NCBI RefSeq assembly: GCF_001896135.2
Contig: NZ_MPOH02000015.1
Coordinates: 91,832 to 155,831 of the forward strand
Source: Streptomyces phaeoluteigriseus
Lineage (GTDB): Bacteria > Actinomycetota > Actinomycetes > Streptomycetales > Streptomycetaceae
Reading direction: 5' to 3'
DNA: 64,000 bases
A program made the position numbers and the translations under genes. A model generated the notes under the pieces. It was not told where the DNA came from. It did not search any database and saw nothing but the letters and a program-made list of their open reading frames with translations. Every line of letters starts with the position of its first letter. Within the stretch, counting starts at the first letter, position 1. Shown piece after piece: positions 16,380-23,902 of this stretch.

Positions 16380-17649
16380 GGGGGCCGTGTCCGAGCTGCT
16401 GGACCTGGACCGGCGGCACGTGTGGCACCCGTACGGTCCGATGCCGGGCCGGGTGGACCCGCTCGTCGTGGAGTCGGCGAGCGGGGTGCGGCTGCGGCTC
16501 GCGGACGGCTCGGAGCTGGTCGACGGCATGTCGTCCTGGTGGTCCGCGATCCACGGCTACAACCACCCGGTGCTCAACGAGGCGGCGCGGGCCCAGCTCG
16601 GGCGGATGAGTCATGTGATGTTCGGCGGGCTCACCCACGAGCCCGCCGTACGGCTGGCGAAGCTGCTTGTCGACATGTCGCCCGATGGACTGGAGCATGT
16701 GTTCCTCACCGACTCGGGGTCGGTGTCGGTCGAGGTCGCGGTCAAGATGTGCCTCCAGTACTGGCGCTCGCTGGGCCGCCCTCGCAAGCAGCGGCTGCTG
16801 ACCTGGCGCGGTGGCTATCACGGCGACACCTGGCAGCCGATGTCCGTCTGCGACCCCGAGGGCGGGATGCACGACCTGTGGACCGGGGTCCTGCCCCGGC
16901 AGGTCTTCGTCGGCCCGCCCCCCGCGGAGTACGACGAGACGTACGCGCGTGAGCTGCGCGCGGCGATCGGGCGGCACGCCGACGAACTGGCCGCGGTGAT
17001 CGTGGAGCCGGTGGTGCAGGGTGCGGGCGGGATGCGGTTCCACTCCCCCGCGTATCTGACGGTGCTGCGCGAGGCGTGCGACGCGCACGACGTGCTGCTG
17101 GTCCTCGACGAGATCGCGACCGGTTTCGGGCGGACGGGCGCGCTGTTCGCCGCGGATCATGCCGGGGTGACCCCGGATGTGATGTGCGTCGGCAAGGCAC
17201 TGACCGGCGGTTACCTGACCATGGCGGCGACGCTGTGCACGGAGCGGGTCGCCGACGGCATCTCGCGGGGCGAGGTGCCGGTGCTGGCCCACGGTCCGAC
17301 GTTCATGGGCAACCCGCTGGCCGCGGCGGTCGCCTGCGCCTCGATCGAGCTGCTCCTCGGGCAGGACTGGCTCGCCGAGGTCCGCCGGATCGAGGCGGGA
17401 CTGCGGCAGGGGCTCGCTCCGGCCGCCGACCTGCCGGGCGTGAAGGACGTACGTGTGTTCGGCGCCATCGGCGTCGTCCAGCTCGACCACGCCGTGGACA
17501 TGAAGGCCGCCACGGAGGCCGCCGTGCGCGAGGGCGTCTGGCTGCGGCCGTTCCGCGACCTCGTCTACACGATGCCGCCGTTCGTCACCGGCGACGAGGA
17601 CGTGGCGCGTATCGCGCGTGCGGTGTGTGCGGCGGTACGGGAGGGATGA
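16372..17649 (+). CDS. bioA: Adenosylmethionine-8-amino-7-oxononanoate aminotransferase
   Basis: A class III PLP aminotransferase of 425 residues that makes 7,8-diaminopelargonate using SAM as amino donor. Seen: DRRHVWHPYGPM, VDGMSSWWSAIHGYNHP, the TDSGSVSVEVAVKM region, LVLDEIATGFGRTG and the PLP lysine in CVGKALTGGYLTMAAT. I use the ATG at 16372, overlapping the bioB stop, rather than earlier in-frame codons. The stop overlaps bioD in an ATGA, so bioBAD is translationally coupled. Confidence 0.95.
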   Translation: MPEGAVSELLDLDRRHVWHPYGPMPGRVDPLVVESASGVRLRLADGSELVDGMSSWWSAIHGYNHPVLNEAARAQLGRMSHVMFGGLTHEPAVRLAKLLVDMSPDGLEHVFLTDSGSVSVEVAVKMCLQYWRSLGRPRKQRLLTWRGGYHGDTWQPMSVCDPEGGMHDLWTGVLPRQVFVGPPPAEYDETYARELRAAIGRHADELAAVIVEPVVQGAGGMRFHSPAYLTVLREACDAHDVLLVLDEIATGFGRTGALFAADHAGVTPDVMCVGKALTGGYLTMAATLCTERVADGISRGEVPVLAHGPTFMGNPLAAAVACASIELLLGQDWLAEVRRIEAGLRQGLAPAADLPGVKDVRVFGAIGVVQLDHAVDMKAATEAAVREGVWLRPFRDLVYTMPPFVTGDEDVARIARAVCAAVREG

Positions 17650-18395
17650 ACATGCCGATCCTGATGATCACGGGGACGGGCACGGAGGTCGGCAAGACCG
17701 TCACGACCGCGGCCGTCGCCGCCTCCGCGCTCGCGGCGGGCCGCTCGGTGGCCGTGCTCAAGGCCGCGCAGACCGGTGTACGGCCGGACGAGCGCGGTGA
17801 CGCGGACGAGGTCGCGCGGCTGGCGGGCGCTGTCACCACCGCCGAACTCGCCCGCTACCCCGAGCCGTTGGCGCCGGCGACGGCGGCGCTGCGGGCGGGG
17901 ATGGTGCCCGTGCGCCCGCGTGAGGTCGCCGACGCGGCGGCCAAGCTGGCCGCCGAGCACGATCTGGTCCTCGTCGAGGGGGCCGGCGGGCTCCTGGTGC
18001 GGTTCGACGAGGCGGGCGGCACGCTGGCCGACGCCGCGGAGCTGCTGCGGGCGCCGGTGCTCGTGGTGGCCTCGGCGGGTCTGGGCACGCTCAACACGAC
18101 CGACCTGACGGCCCGTGAACTGCGCTCGCGCGGACTCGAGTTGCTGGGTGTCGTGATCGGGTCCTGGCCCGACTCCCCCGATCTGGCGATGCGGTGCAAC
18201 GTCACCGACCTGCCCGACATCGCGGGGGCTCCGCTGCTCGGCGCGCTGCCCGCCGGTTCGGGGTCGCTTCCGCCGGCCGAGTTCCGTACGGCCGCGCCCG
18301 GTTGGCTCGCGTCACGGCTGGACGGGACGTGGGAGGCGGAGACGTTCCGGCGCCGGACGGAGCCCGAGAGGTGGAGGTGGTCCCCGAAGCCGTAG
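17646..18395 (+). CDS. bioD: Dethiobiotin synthetase
   Basis: ATP-dependent carboxylase that closes the ureido ring of dethiobiotin, 249 residues. It has the P-loop GTGTEVGKTVTTAA near residue 10, the substrate-binding lysine segment LKAAQTG and LVEGAGGLLV. It starts in the ATGA overlap with bioA. The C-terminal 25 residues after DGTWEAETF are Arg/Glu-rich and look like a lineage-specific tail. A long inverted repeat follows the gene. Confidence 0.93.
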   Translation: MNMPILMITGTGTEVGKTVTTAAVAASALAAGRSVAVLKAAQTGVRPDERGDADEVARLAGAVTTAELARYPEPLAPATAALRAGMVPVRPREVADAAAKLAAEHDLVLVEGAGGLLVRFDEAGGTLADAAELLRAPVLVVASAGLGTLNTTDLTARELRSRGLELLGVVIGSWPDSPDLAMRCNVTDLPDIAGAPLLGALPAGSGSLPPAEFRTAAPGWLASRLDGTWEAETFRRRTEPERWRWSPKP

Positions 18396-18444
18396 GAGCG
18401 CCGGGGCGTTTCGTCGGGTCGCGGACCCGGCGAGCCCGGCGCTG

Positions 18445-18532
18445 GGGCCTGTCGTTCGGATCGGGCCACAGGACATCGACGGTGCTGTTCACCGCGGTGA
18501 GCGGGGCCTGGCGCGATCCGAACGACAGGCCC
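18445..18532. repeat. Perfect 19-bp inverted repeat flanking 50 bp (terminator or MITE-like)
   Basis: GGGCCTGTCGTTCGGATCG (18445-18463) is exactly complementary to 18514-18532, with a 50-bp spacer. It sits between the ends of the convergent bioD and LuxR genes, the right arm touching the LuxR stop codon. A spacer this long is unusual for a terminator; the arms resemble transposon ends, but I see no clear target-site duplication. Confidence 0.6.
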
Positions 18533-20735
18533 TACTCCCCGCCCTCGGCCAGCAGTCGGACGAGTTCGATGCGGGAACGGATGCCCAGGCGGTTGAAGAC
18601 ACCGCGCAGGTGGTGGTCGATGGTGCGGGGGCTGAGGGCCAGGCGGGCGGCGATCTCTCGGTTCGTCGCGCCCTCGGCGGCCATGAGGGCGACCCGTAGC
18701 TGCTGGGCGGTCAGGCTCGCCCGGGGGGCGTCCCGGGCGCGCGGCCGGTGGCGGCGGGGGCGCCGAGGGCGCGGAGTTCGGCGCGGGCCCGGTCGGCGCA
18801 GTGCGGGGCACCGAAGGACTCGAAGGCCTCCAAGGCGCTGTGCAGCCGCTCGCGGGCCTCGGTCCGGCGGCGCAGCCTGCGCAGGGCGCCGCCGAACAGC
18901 AGCTCGGTGCGGGCGCGTTCGACGGCGCGCGTGCCCTGCGCGTGCAGACCGAGGGCGATGCGGTAGTGCTCGACGGCGTCGGCGCCCGAGGTGAGCAGTG
19001 CCCGGCAGCGGGCGCTGAGGGCCAGGTCGTCGGGGCTGCGGACGGCGCGTGCCCAGCGGTCGTACTCGGCGTGCGCGACGCGGGCCACGCGGGTGTCGCC
19101 GGTGTGGACCGCGGCCTCCACGTAGTGCGGGGTGGCCAGGTGGCGGATCGCCCGGTGCCCGTGGCCGGGGCCGGCTCCGGCGAGGGCACGCAGCCGGGCC
19201 GCGGCGGCGTCGTGGCGGCCGTGGCCGAGGTCGAGGAGGGCGAGCGCCCACTGGGCGAGGGCGGCGGGCAGACCGAGGCCGTGCGCGAGGGCGTACGAGC
19301 GGGCGGCCGCGGCCCGTTCACGGCACAGGTCGACGTCGCCGGCGAGGGCCGCGAACATCGCGAGGGCGGCCTGGAGGTGACAGGCCCCGCTGTCCTGGCC
19401 GGTGGCCCGGGCCTGGTGCAGCGCGTCCAGGACGGTGGCCTCGGCGGCGCGGGGGCGGCCGGTCCAGAAGTCGGCGTAGGCGCGGAACTCCGCCGCCTGG
19501 GAGACGGGCGGCACGAGTCCGCGCGCGCGGGCCGCGGCGGCCGACCGGTGGGTGGCGGTGGCGGCGCGGGGATGGTCCCCCAGCATCAGGGCGGCGATCC
19601 CGGCGTGCAGCAGGAGGGTGGGGTCGCCACCGGGACCGCACCGTCCGGCGGTCGCCCCCAGCAGGTCCCGGGCGTCCGCGTACCGTCCTTCGACGGCCGC
19701 CGCGAGTCCGCCGAGCACCCCCGGCGGCTCGATCCCGAGGCGTCCGGCGAGGCGTACGGCCTCGCGGCAGCGGTGCAGGTCGCCGGTGTAGACGGCGGCT
19801 TCGGTGGCGCGGGCGAGGAGGTGTCCGGCGCGCTCCTCGGACCGCGCCGAGGGTCTCGCGCCCGCCGCCTGGGCCGCGCCCGCCGTCAGCGCGTCGAAGG
19901 CCTCCCCGGCGTGTCCGGTGCGCAGGGCGAGCACGCCGTGCAGGGGCTCGGCATGGGTGCGGGCCGCCAGGACGCGGGCCCGGTCGCCGTCGCCCGTGTC
20001 CCAGGCGTCGACGGCGGCCCGCGCCAGCAGCCCGGAGCGGTCGCGGGGGTCCGGGGTGAGGGCGGCGGCGCGTTCGGTCAGGGCGCCCGACAGCGCAGGG
20101 TCGCCGGCGTCGCGGGCCCGGGTCGCCGCCGCCGCCAGTTCCGCCGCGAGCCGTCCGCTGGGGCCGAGGGCGCCCGCGCCCCGGTGCCAGGACCGGCGGG
20201 CCGTCTCGCCCGAGCCGTGCAGGACGCGGGCGAGCAGCCGGTGGACGTCGCGCCGGTCGGCCGGGCCCGCCGACTCGTAGGCGGCGATGCGGGTCCAGGG
20301 GTCGGCGAAGCGCACTCCGCCGGCCGCGGCGTGGGCGAGTCCGGCCGTCTCGGCGGACTCCAGGCAGCGGGTGTCGAGGCGGGCGGCGGCGACGGCGCGC
20401 AGGAAGGCATGGGTGGCGACCGGGTACTGGTCGGCGGCGGCGAGCAGGAGCAGCAGCCGGGTGTCGTCGGGCAGGGTCCGCAGCGCGCGGCGCCGGGAGC
20501 GCAGCAACTCGGGTGCGAGGTCGGCGGGTTCGACGGGCAGCGGGTCCAGGCCGGCGGCCTGCCGTTCGGTGAGCCGCGCCGCGAGACCGGCGGCGGCGCG
20601 CGGGTCGCCGTACACCAGGCGCAGGACCCTGACCCGGACGCGCTCGGGGAGCGCCGAGGCCGGGCGCGGCCACGCGTCGGCGAGCGACGGTGGCGAAGTG
20701 CCCGCGAGAGGTGGGGGGTTCACCGGAATCACCAC
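18532..20735 (-). pseudogene. LuxR-type transcriptional regulator (frameshifted before the HTH)
   Basis: The frame opening at 20735 encodes about 670 residues of alpha-helical, TPR-like sequence like the middle and C-terminal parts of large LuxR (LAL) regulators; the N-terminal P-loop of that family is not present. The C-terminal LuxR HTH (LTAQQLRVALMAAEGATNRE, then IAARLALSPRTIDHHLRGVF) is in another frame that stops at 18532. The switch maps to the G6 run at 18723-18728; one more G joins the two parts into about 734 residues. The GTG start is uncertain and the ribosome-binding sequence poor. Targets are unknown; the divergent lipase gene is a candidate. Confidence 0.75.
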
Positions 20736-20850
20736 GGAAATGACGTTACCGATGGGTTACTTGAACCGTAAAGACCGGCGATTACACCGATGCGGCGCGC
20801 GTAGACCCCGCCGGACACTCCTGACAACCCCACCCGTTTCAGGAGGCATC

Positions 20851-21537
20851 ATGCAGCGCGGCAGGCGTCGCATCGCCGCGGTCCTCTCGGCCGTGGTCAC
20901 TTCGCTCCTTCTGGCACTCTCCTTCTCCGCTCCCCCCGCACACGCGGCGACGCGCGATCCGGTCGTCCTCGTCCACGGCATCAGCAGTTCCGCGAGCAGT
21001 TGGGACGACTGGGTCGCGAACTTCAGGGCGGACGGCTACACGGCCGTCGAGCTGGACGCGTGGTCGTACAGCTGGTCCCAGTCGAACGTCACCACCGCCC
21101 GGCAACTGGCGACCGAGATCCAGAACGTGCTGGCGCGCACCGGCGCGAGCAAGGTGGACCTCGTGGTGCACTCCATGGGCGCGCTCAGCTCCCGCTACTA
21201 CCTCAAGAACCTCGGCGGTACGGCGTACGTGGACGACTTCGTCTCCGTCGCCGGCACCAACCACGGCACGTCGACCGCCTCGCTGTGCGCGTGGCTGTAC
21301 ACCTCGTGCGCGGAGATGCAGCCCGGCAGCTCGTTCCTCACCGCGCTGAACTCCGGCGACGAGACGCCGGGCAGCGTGACGTACGCGAGCTACTGGTCGA
21401 ACTGCGACGAGGCGATCAATCCGGATTCCTCGGCGCTGCTGAGCGGGGCGACCAACGTCGGCGTCGGGTGTGTGTCGCACACGGACACCAACAACGACCC
21501 CGGCATCTACGAGCAGGTGCACGCGTTCGTCCAGTGA
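20851..21537 (+). CDS. Secreted lipase/esterase (alpha/beta hydrolase)
   Basis: A 228-residue secreted lipase. Residues 1-34 are a signal peptide (basic RGRRR, hydrophobic core, AHA). The mature part opens with DPVVLVHGISSSASSWDDW, has the nucleophile motif VVHSMGAL, and the GTNHG segment typical of the Streptomyces and Bacillus LipA-like class 2 lipases. Several Cys residues (CAWLYTSC, NCDE, GC) probably form disulfides. The ATG follows a strong AGGAGG. It is divergent from the LuxR-type gene. Confidence 0.88.
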   Translation: MQRGRRRIAAVLSAVVTSLLLALSFSAPPAHAATRDPVVLVHGISSSASSWDDWVANFRADGYTAVELDAWSYSWSQSNVTTARQLATEIQNVLARTGASKVDLVVHSMGALSSRYYLKNLGGTAYVDDFVSVAGTNHGTSTASLCAWLYTSCAEMQPGSSFLTALNSGDETPGSVTYASYWSNCDEAINPDSSALLSGATNVGVGCVSHTDTNNDPGIYEQVHAFVQ

Positions 21538-21617
21538 CACCGGTGTGCGGCGGCGGGAGTGCGACGGGCCCGTACGGGGGAGGATCCCGGTAGGCCCGTC
21601 CTGCCCGGGAGGTCGCC

Positions 21618-22313
21618 ATGCCACTACGGTCCACCGGCTCCGGCAAGGTGGCCGGTGACCCCGTCCACCACCCGCTGTTCGCGCGCTGCTACGCCCGGGT
21701 GAGCGTGGCCGCGGAGACCCGCGGGGGCCTGGCCGCACTGCGCGGCCGGCTGGTCGCGGGGCTCTCCGGCCGCGTGATCGAGATCGGCGCGGGCAACGGC
21801 CTGAACTTCGCGCACTACCCGCGAACGGTCTCCGAGGTCGTCGCGATCGAGCCGGAGCGGCTGCTGCGCACGCTGGCGGTGCAGGCCGCCCTGCGGGCCG
21901 AGGTGCCGGTGGATGTCGCGCCGGGCGCGGCCGAGGCCCTGCCGGTCAAGAGCGAGGCATTCGACGCCGTGGTGCTCTCGCTGGTCCTGTGCAGCGTGCG
22001 GGACCTGCCGCGGGCCCTCTCCGAGGTACGGCGCGTGCTGCGGCCCGGTGGCGAGGTGCGGTTCCTGGAGCACGGTACGGGCGGCGGCCCGGCGATGGCC
22101 TTCACCCAGCGCGCCCTGGACCGGACGGTGTGGCCGCTCGTCAGCGGCGGCTGCCACCTCTCCCGCGACCCGGTGGGCGCCCTGCGCGAGGCCGGGTTCG
22201 AACTCGGTCCGTACCGGAGGCTGCTGGTACCGGAGAAGGGCCCGGTCCTGCCGTCGTCGTACTGCAGGCTGGGCACGGCCTGGCGGCCGGTCACCGACGG
22301 GACGCGCGGTTAG
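21618..22313 (+). CDS. Class I SAM-dependent methyltransferase
   Basis: A 231-residue methyltransferase with the SAM-binding motif I VIEIGAGNGLNF near residue 53, VVAIEPERLL as motif post-I and VVLSLVLCSVRDLP as motif II to III. The UbiE-like Methyltransf_11 fold is clear, and LRPGGEVRFLEHG is typical. The substrate is unknown. It has GGGAGG upstream and stands alone, with a minus-strand toxin-antitoxin pair next to it. Confidence 0.85.
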   Translation: MPLRSTGSGKVAGDPVHHPLFARCYARVSVAAETRGGLAALRGRLVAGLSGRVIEIGAGNGLNFAHYPRTVSEVVAIEPERLLRTLAVQAALRAEVPVDVAPGAAEALPVKSEAFDAVVLSLVLCSVRDLPRALSEVRRVLRPGGEVRFLEHGTGGGPAMAFTQRALDRTVWPLVSGGCHLSRDPVGALREAGFELGPYRRLLVPEKGPVLPSSYCRLGTAWRPVTDGTRG

Positions 22314-22332
22314 GGGCTGTCGGCGAGGCGGT

Positions 22333-22707
22333 TCACTCGCTCCACCGGCGCAGTTCCCGCGTGATGTCGTGCACCGACGCCTCGCCGGTCTTGACCAGCC
22401 GGGCCAGGTCGCGGACCTGCTCGGGGGAGGTCACGACCTTCGCTCCGCTCGCCACCAGGTAGGCGTAGGCGACGGCGCAGGCGAAGAGGGCGTTCGAGCG
22501 CTCGAGCGCCGGGACGTGCAGCAGGAGCTGGAGGAGTGAGGCCGCGCGGGCGTGCGGCGAGTCGTACACGAGGACGTCGAAGATCCGGGCGTCATGGCGT
22601 GCCACCGCCGCCACCAGTGCTCCCCAGTCGGTGACCTGGGGGTCTCCGGGTGTCTTCTGTTCGGCGATCATCAGGAGCCATGCGAGGTCGATCGTGAGGT
22701 CGCTCAA
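22333..22707 (-). CDS. Doc/Fic-like putative toxin with a degenerate Fic motif
   Basis: A 124-residue protein resembling the Doc (death-on-curing) toxins. The segment HVPALERSNALFACAVAYAYL near residues 63-83 aligns with the Fic motif HPFxDGNKRxAL followed by its helix: the His is kept but the glycines and the Arg are lost, so nucleotide transfer as in Fic/Doc looks doubtful. It starts at a TTG 4 nt after the ribbon-helix-helix gene, with which it forms a likely toxin-antitoxin operon. Family assignment is moderate, activity uncertain. Confidence 0.7.
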   Translation of the reverse strand: MSDLTIDLAWLLMIAEQKTPGDPQVTDWGALVAAVARHDARIFDVLVYDSPHARAASLLQLLLHVPALERSNALFACAVAYAYLVASGAKVVTSPEQVRDLARLVKTGEASVHDITRELRRWSE

Positions 22708-22711
22708 GGGG

Positions 22712-22954
22712 TCAGCGGCGACCTTCGTGGGTGCCGCCCTCGCCTGCGGCGCCGAACTCCTCCGCGAAGACGTTCTCGTACTGCTTCATGAAGTCGGCGG
22801 CGGCCTCGACGAAGGTGTGACCCGCCTCGCCGGCGTCCTGCCTGACCAGTTCCTCGATGTAGCGGTTCACGCTCATGCCGCGCGCGGTGGCGCGTTCGCG
22901 GGCGGCCTTGGCCGTGCCCTCGTCCACGCGGACGTTCAGCTGGGTCTTCGCCAT
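22712..22954 (-). CDS. Ribbon-helix-helix antitoxin
   Basis: An 80-residue protein starting MAKTQLNVRVDEGTAKAARE and continuing RATARGMSVNRYIEELVRQ, a clear MetJ/Arc/CopG ribbon-helix-helix; the C-terminal acidic region (ADFMKQYENVFAEEFGA) should bind the toxin. It precedes the Doc-like gene by 4 nt. An inverted repeat 8 nt upstream of the ATG is placed for autoregulation. Doc is classically paired with Phd, so an RHH partner is less usual. Confidence 0.85.
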   Translation of the reverse strand: MAKTQLNVRVDEGTAKAARERATARGMSVNRYIEELVRQDAGEAGHTFVEAAADFMKQYENVFAEEFGAAGEGGTHEGRR

Positions 22955-22962
22955 ACCTCGAA

Positions 22963-22982
22963 GCTAGCGCCGAACCGCTAGC
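22963..22982. promoter_or_regulatory. Operator-like inverted repeat of the toxin-antitoxin operon
   Basis: GCTAGCG (22963-22969) and CGCTAGC (22976-22982) with a 6-nt spacer, 8 nt upstream of the antitoxin ATG. RHH antitoxins bind such short palindromes at their own promoters. Confidence 0.6.
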
Positions 22983-23091
22983 ATGGGCAAGGGCGGACTC
23001 GCGCCGAAAAGGGATACCGGGTGTGCGCCCGGTCACACTACGCTCGGCCGGGACAACGACACGGCACGTCCACGCGAGCGAGGAGGCAGCC

Positions 23092-23898
23092 TTGTCCACA
23101 CCTGCTGCGCAGCACGCCCCCGGTCTGGCCTCCGCCGAGGACCTGGCGGCCCGCGCCCGGGGTCTGACGAAGGCGTACGGCTCGGGTGAGACGACGGTGC
23201 TCGCCCTGGACTCGGTGGACGTGGACATCGTCCGCGGTCGCTTCACCGCGGTCATGGGGCCGTCGGGCTCCGGGAAGTCCACCCTGATGCACTGCCTGGC
23301 CGGACTCGACACCGTCTCCGCCGGACAGGTGTGGCTGGGCGACACCGAGATCACGGGGCTGAAGGAGCGCGAGCTGACCCGGCTCCGGCGGGACCGGATC
23401 GGGTTCATGTTCCAGTCGTTCAATCTCATCCCGACGCTCAACGCGGTCGAGAACATCACCCTGCCGATGGACATCGCCGGCCAGAAGCCGGACCAGAGGT
23501 GGCTGGACCAGGTGATCGACACACTCGGCCTGCGCGACCGCCTCGAGCACCGGCCGTCCCAGCTCTCCGGCGGGCAGCAGCAGCGCGTGGCGTGTGCCCG
23601 CGCGCTCGCCTCCCGCCCGGAGCTGATCTTCGCCGACGAGCCGACCGGCAACCTGGACTCGCGCGCCGGTCTGGAGGTCCTCGCGTTCCTGCGCCAGGCG
23701 GTGGACGACCTGGGCCAGACCGTCGTCATGGTCACCCACGACCCCGGCGCCGCCACCCACTCCGACCTCGTGCTCTTCCTCGCCGACGGGCGGCTGGTGG
23801 ACGAGATGGAACGACCCACGGCAGCAGCGGTGCTGGAGCGCATGAAGCGCTTCGACCTGATCCGCGCCCAGGCGGGCGCGGCCCCCGAGGAGGACTGA
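23092..23898 (+). CDS. ABC transporter ATP-binding protein (MacB/LolD type)
   Basis: A 268-residue ATPase of the lipoprotein/macrolide exporter group. Walker A is GPSGSGKST near residue 58, the Q-loop is in FMFQSFNLIPTLNAVENI, the signature is LSGGQQQR, Walker B is LIFADEPTGNLDS and the switch His is in VMVTHD. It uses a TTG at 23092 with AGGAGG 5 nt upstream. The permease gene follows after 4 nt, making a two-gene exporter. The substrate is unknown. Confidence 0.93.
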   Translation: MSTPAAQHAPGLASAEDLAARARGLTKAYGSGETTVLALDSVDVDIVRGRFTAVMGPSGSGKSTLMHCLAGLDTVSAGQVWLGDTEITGLKERELTRLRRDRIGFMFQSFNLIPTLNAVENITLPMDIAGQKPDQRWLDQVIDTLGLRDRLEHRPSQLSGGQQQRVACARALASRPELIFADEPTGNLDSRAGLEVLAFLRQAVDDLGQTVVMVTHDPGAATHSDLVLFLADGRLVDEMERPTAAAVLERMKRFDLIRAQAGAAPEED

Positions 23899-23902
23899 GC
23901 AG

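Noticed and set aside
18445..18532. Complete insertion sequence
   Set aside because: Only 88 bp with no transposase and no clear target-site duplication; kept as a repeat feature.
18801..20771. Plus-strand open frame antisense to the LuxR-type gene
   Set aside because: Gly/Val/Arg-rich shadow; the minus-strand frame has clear helical-repeat and HTH features.
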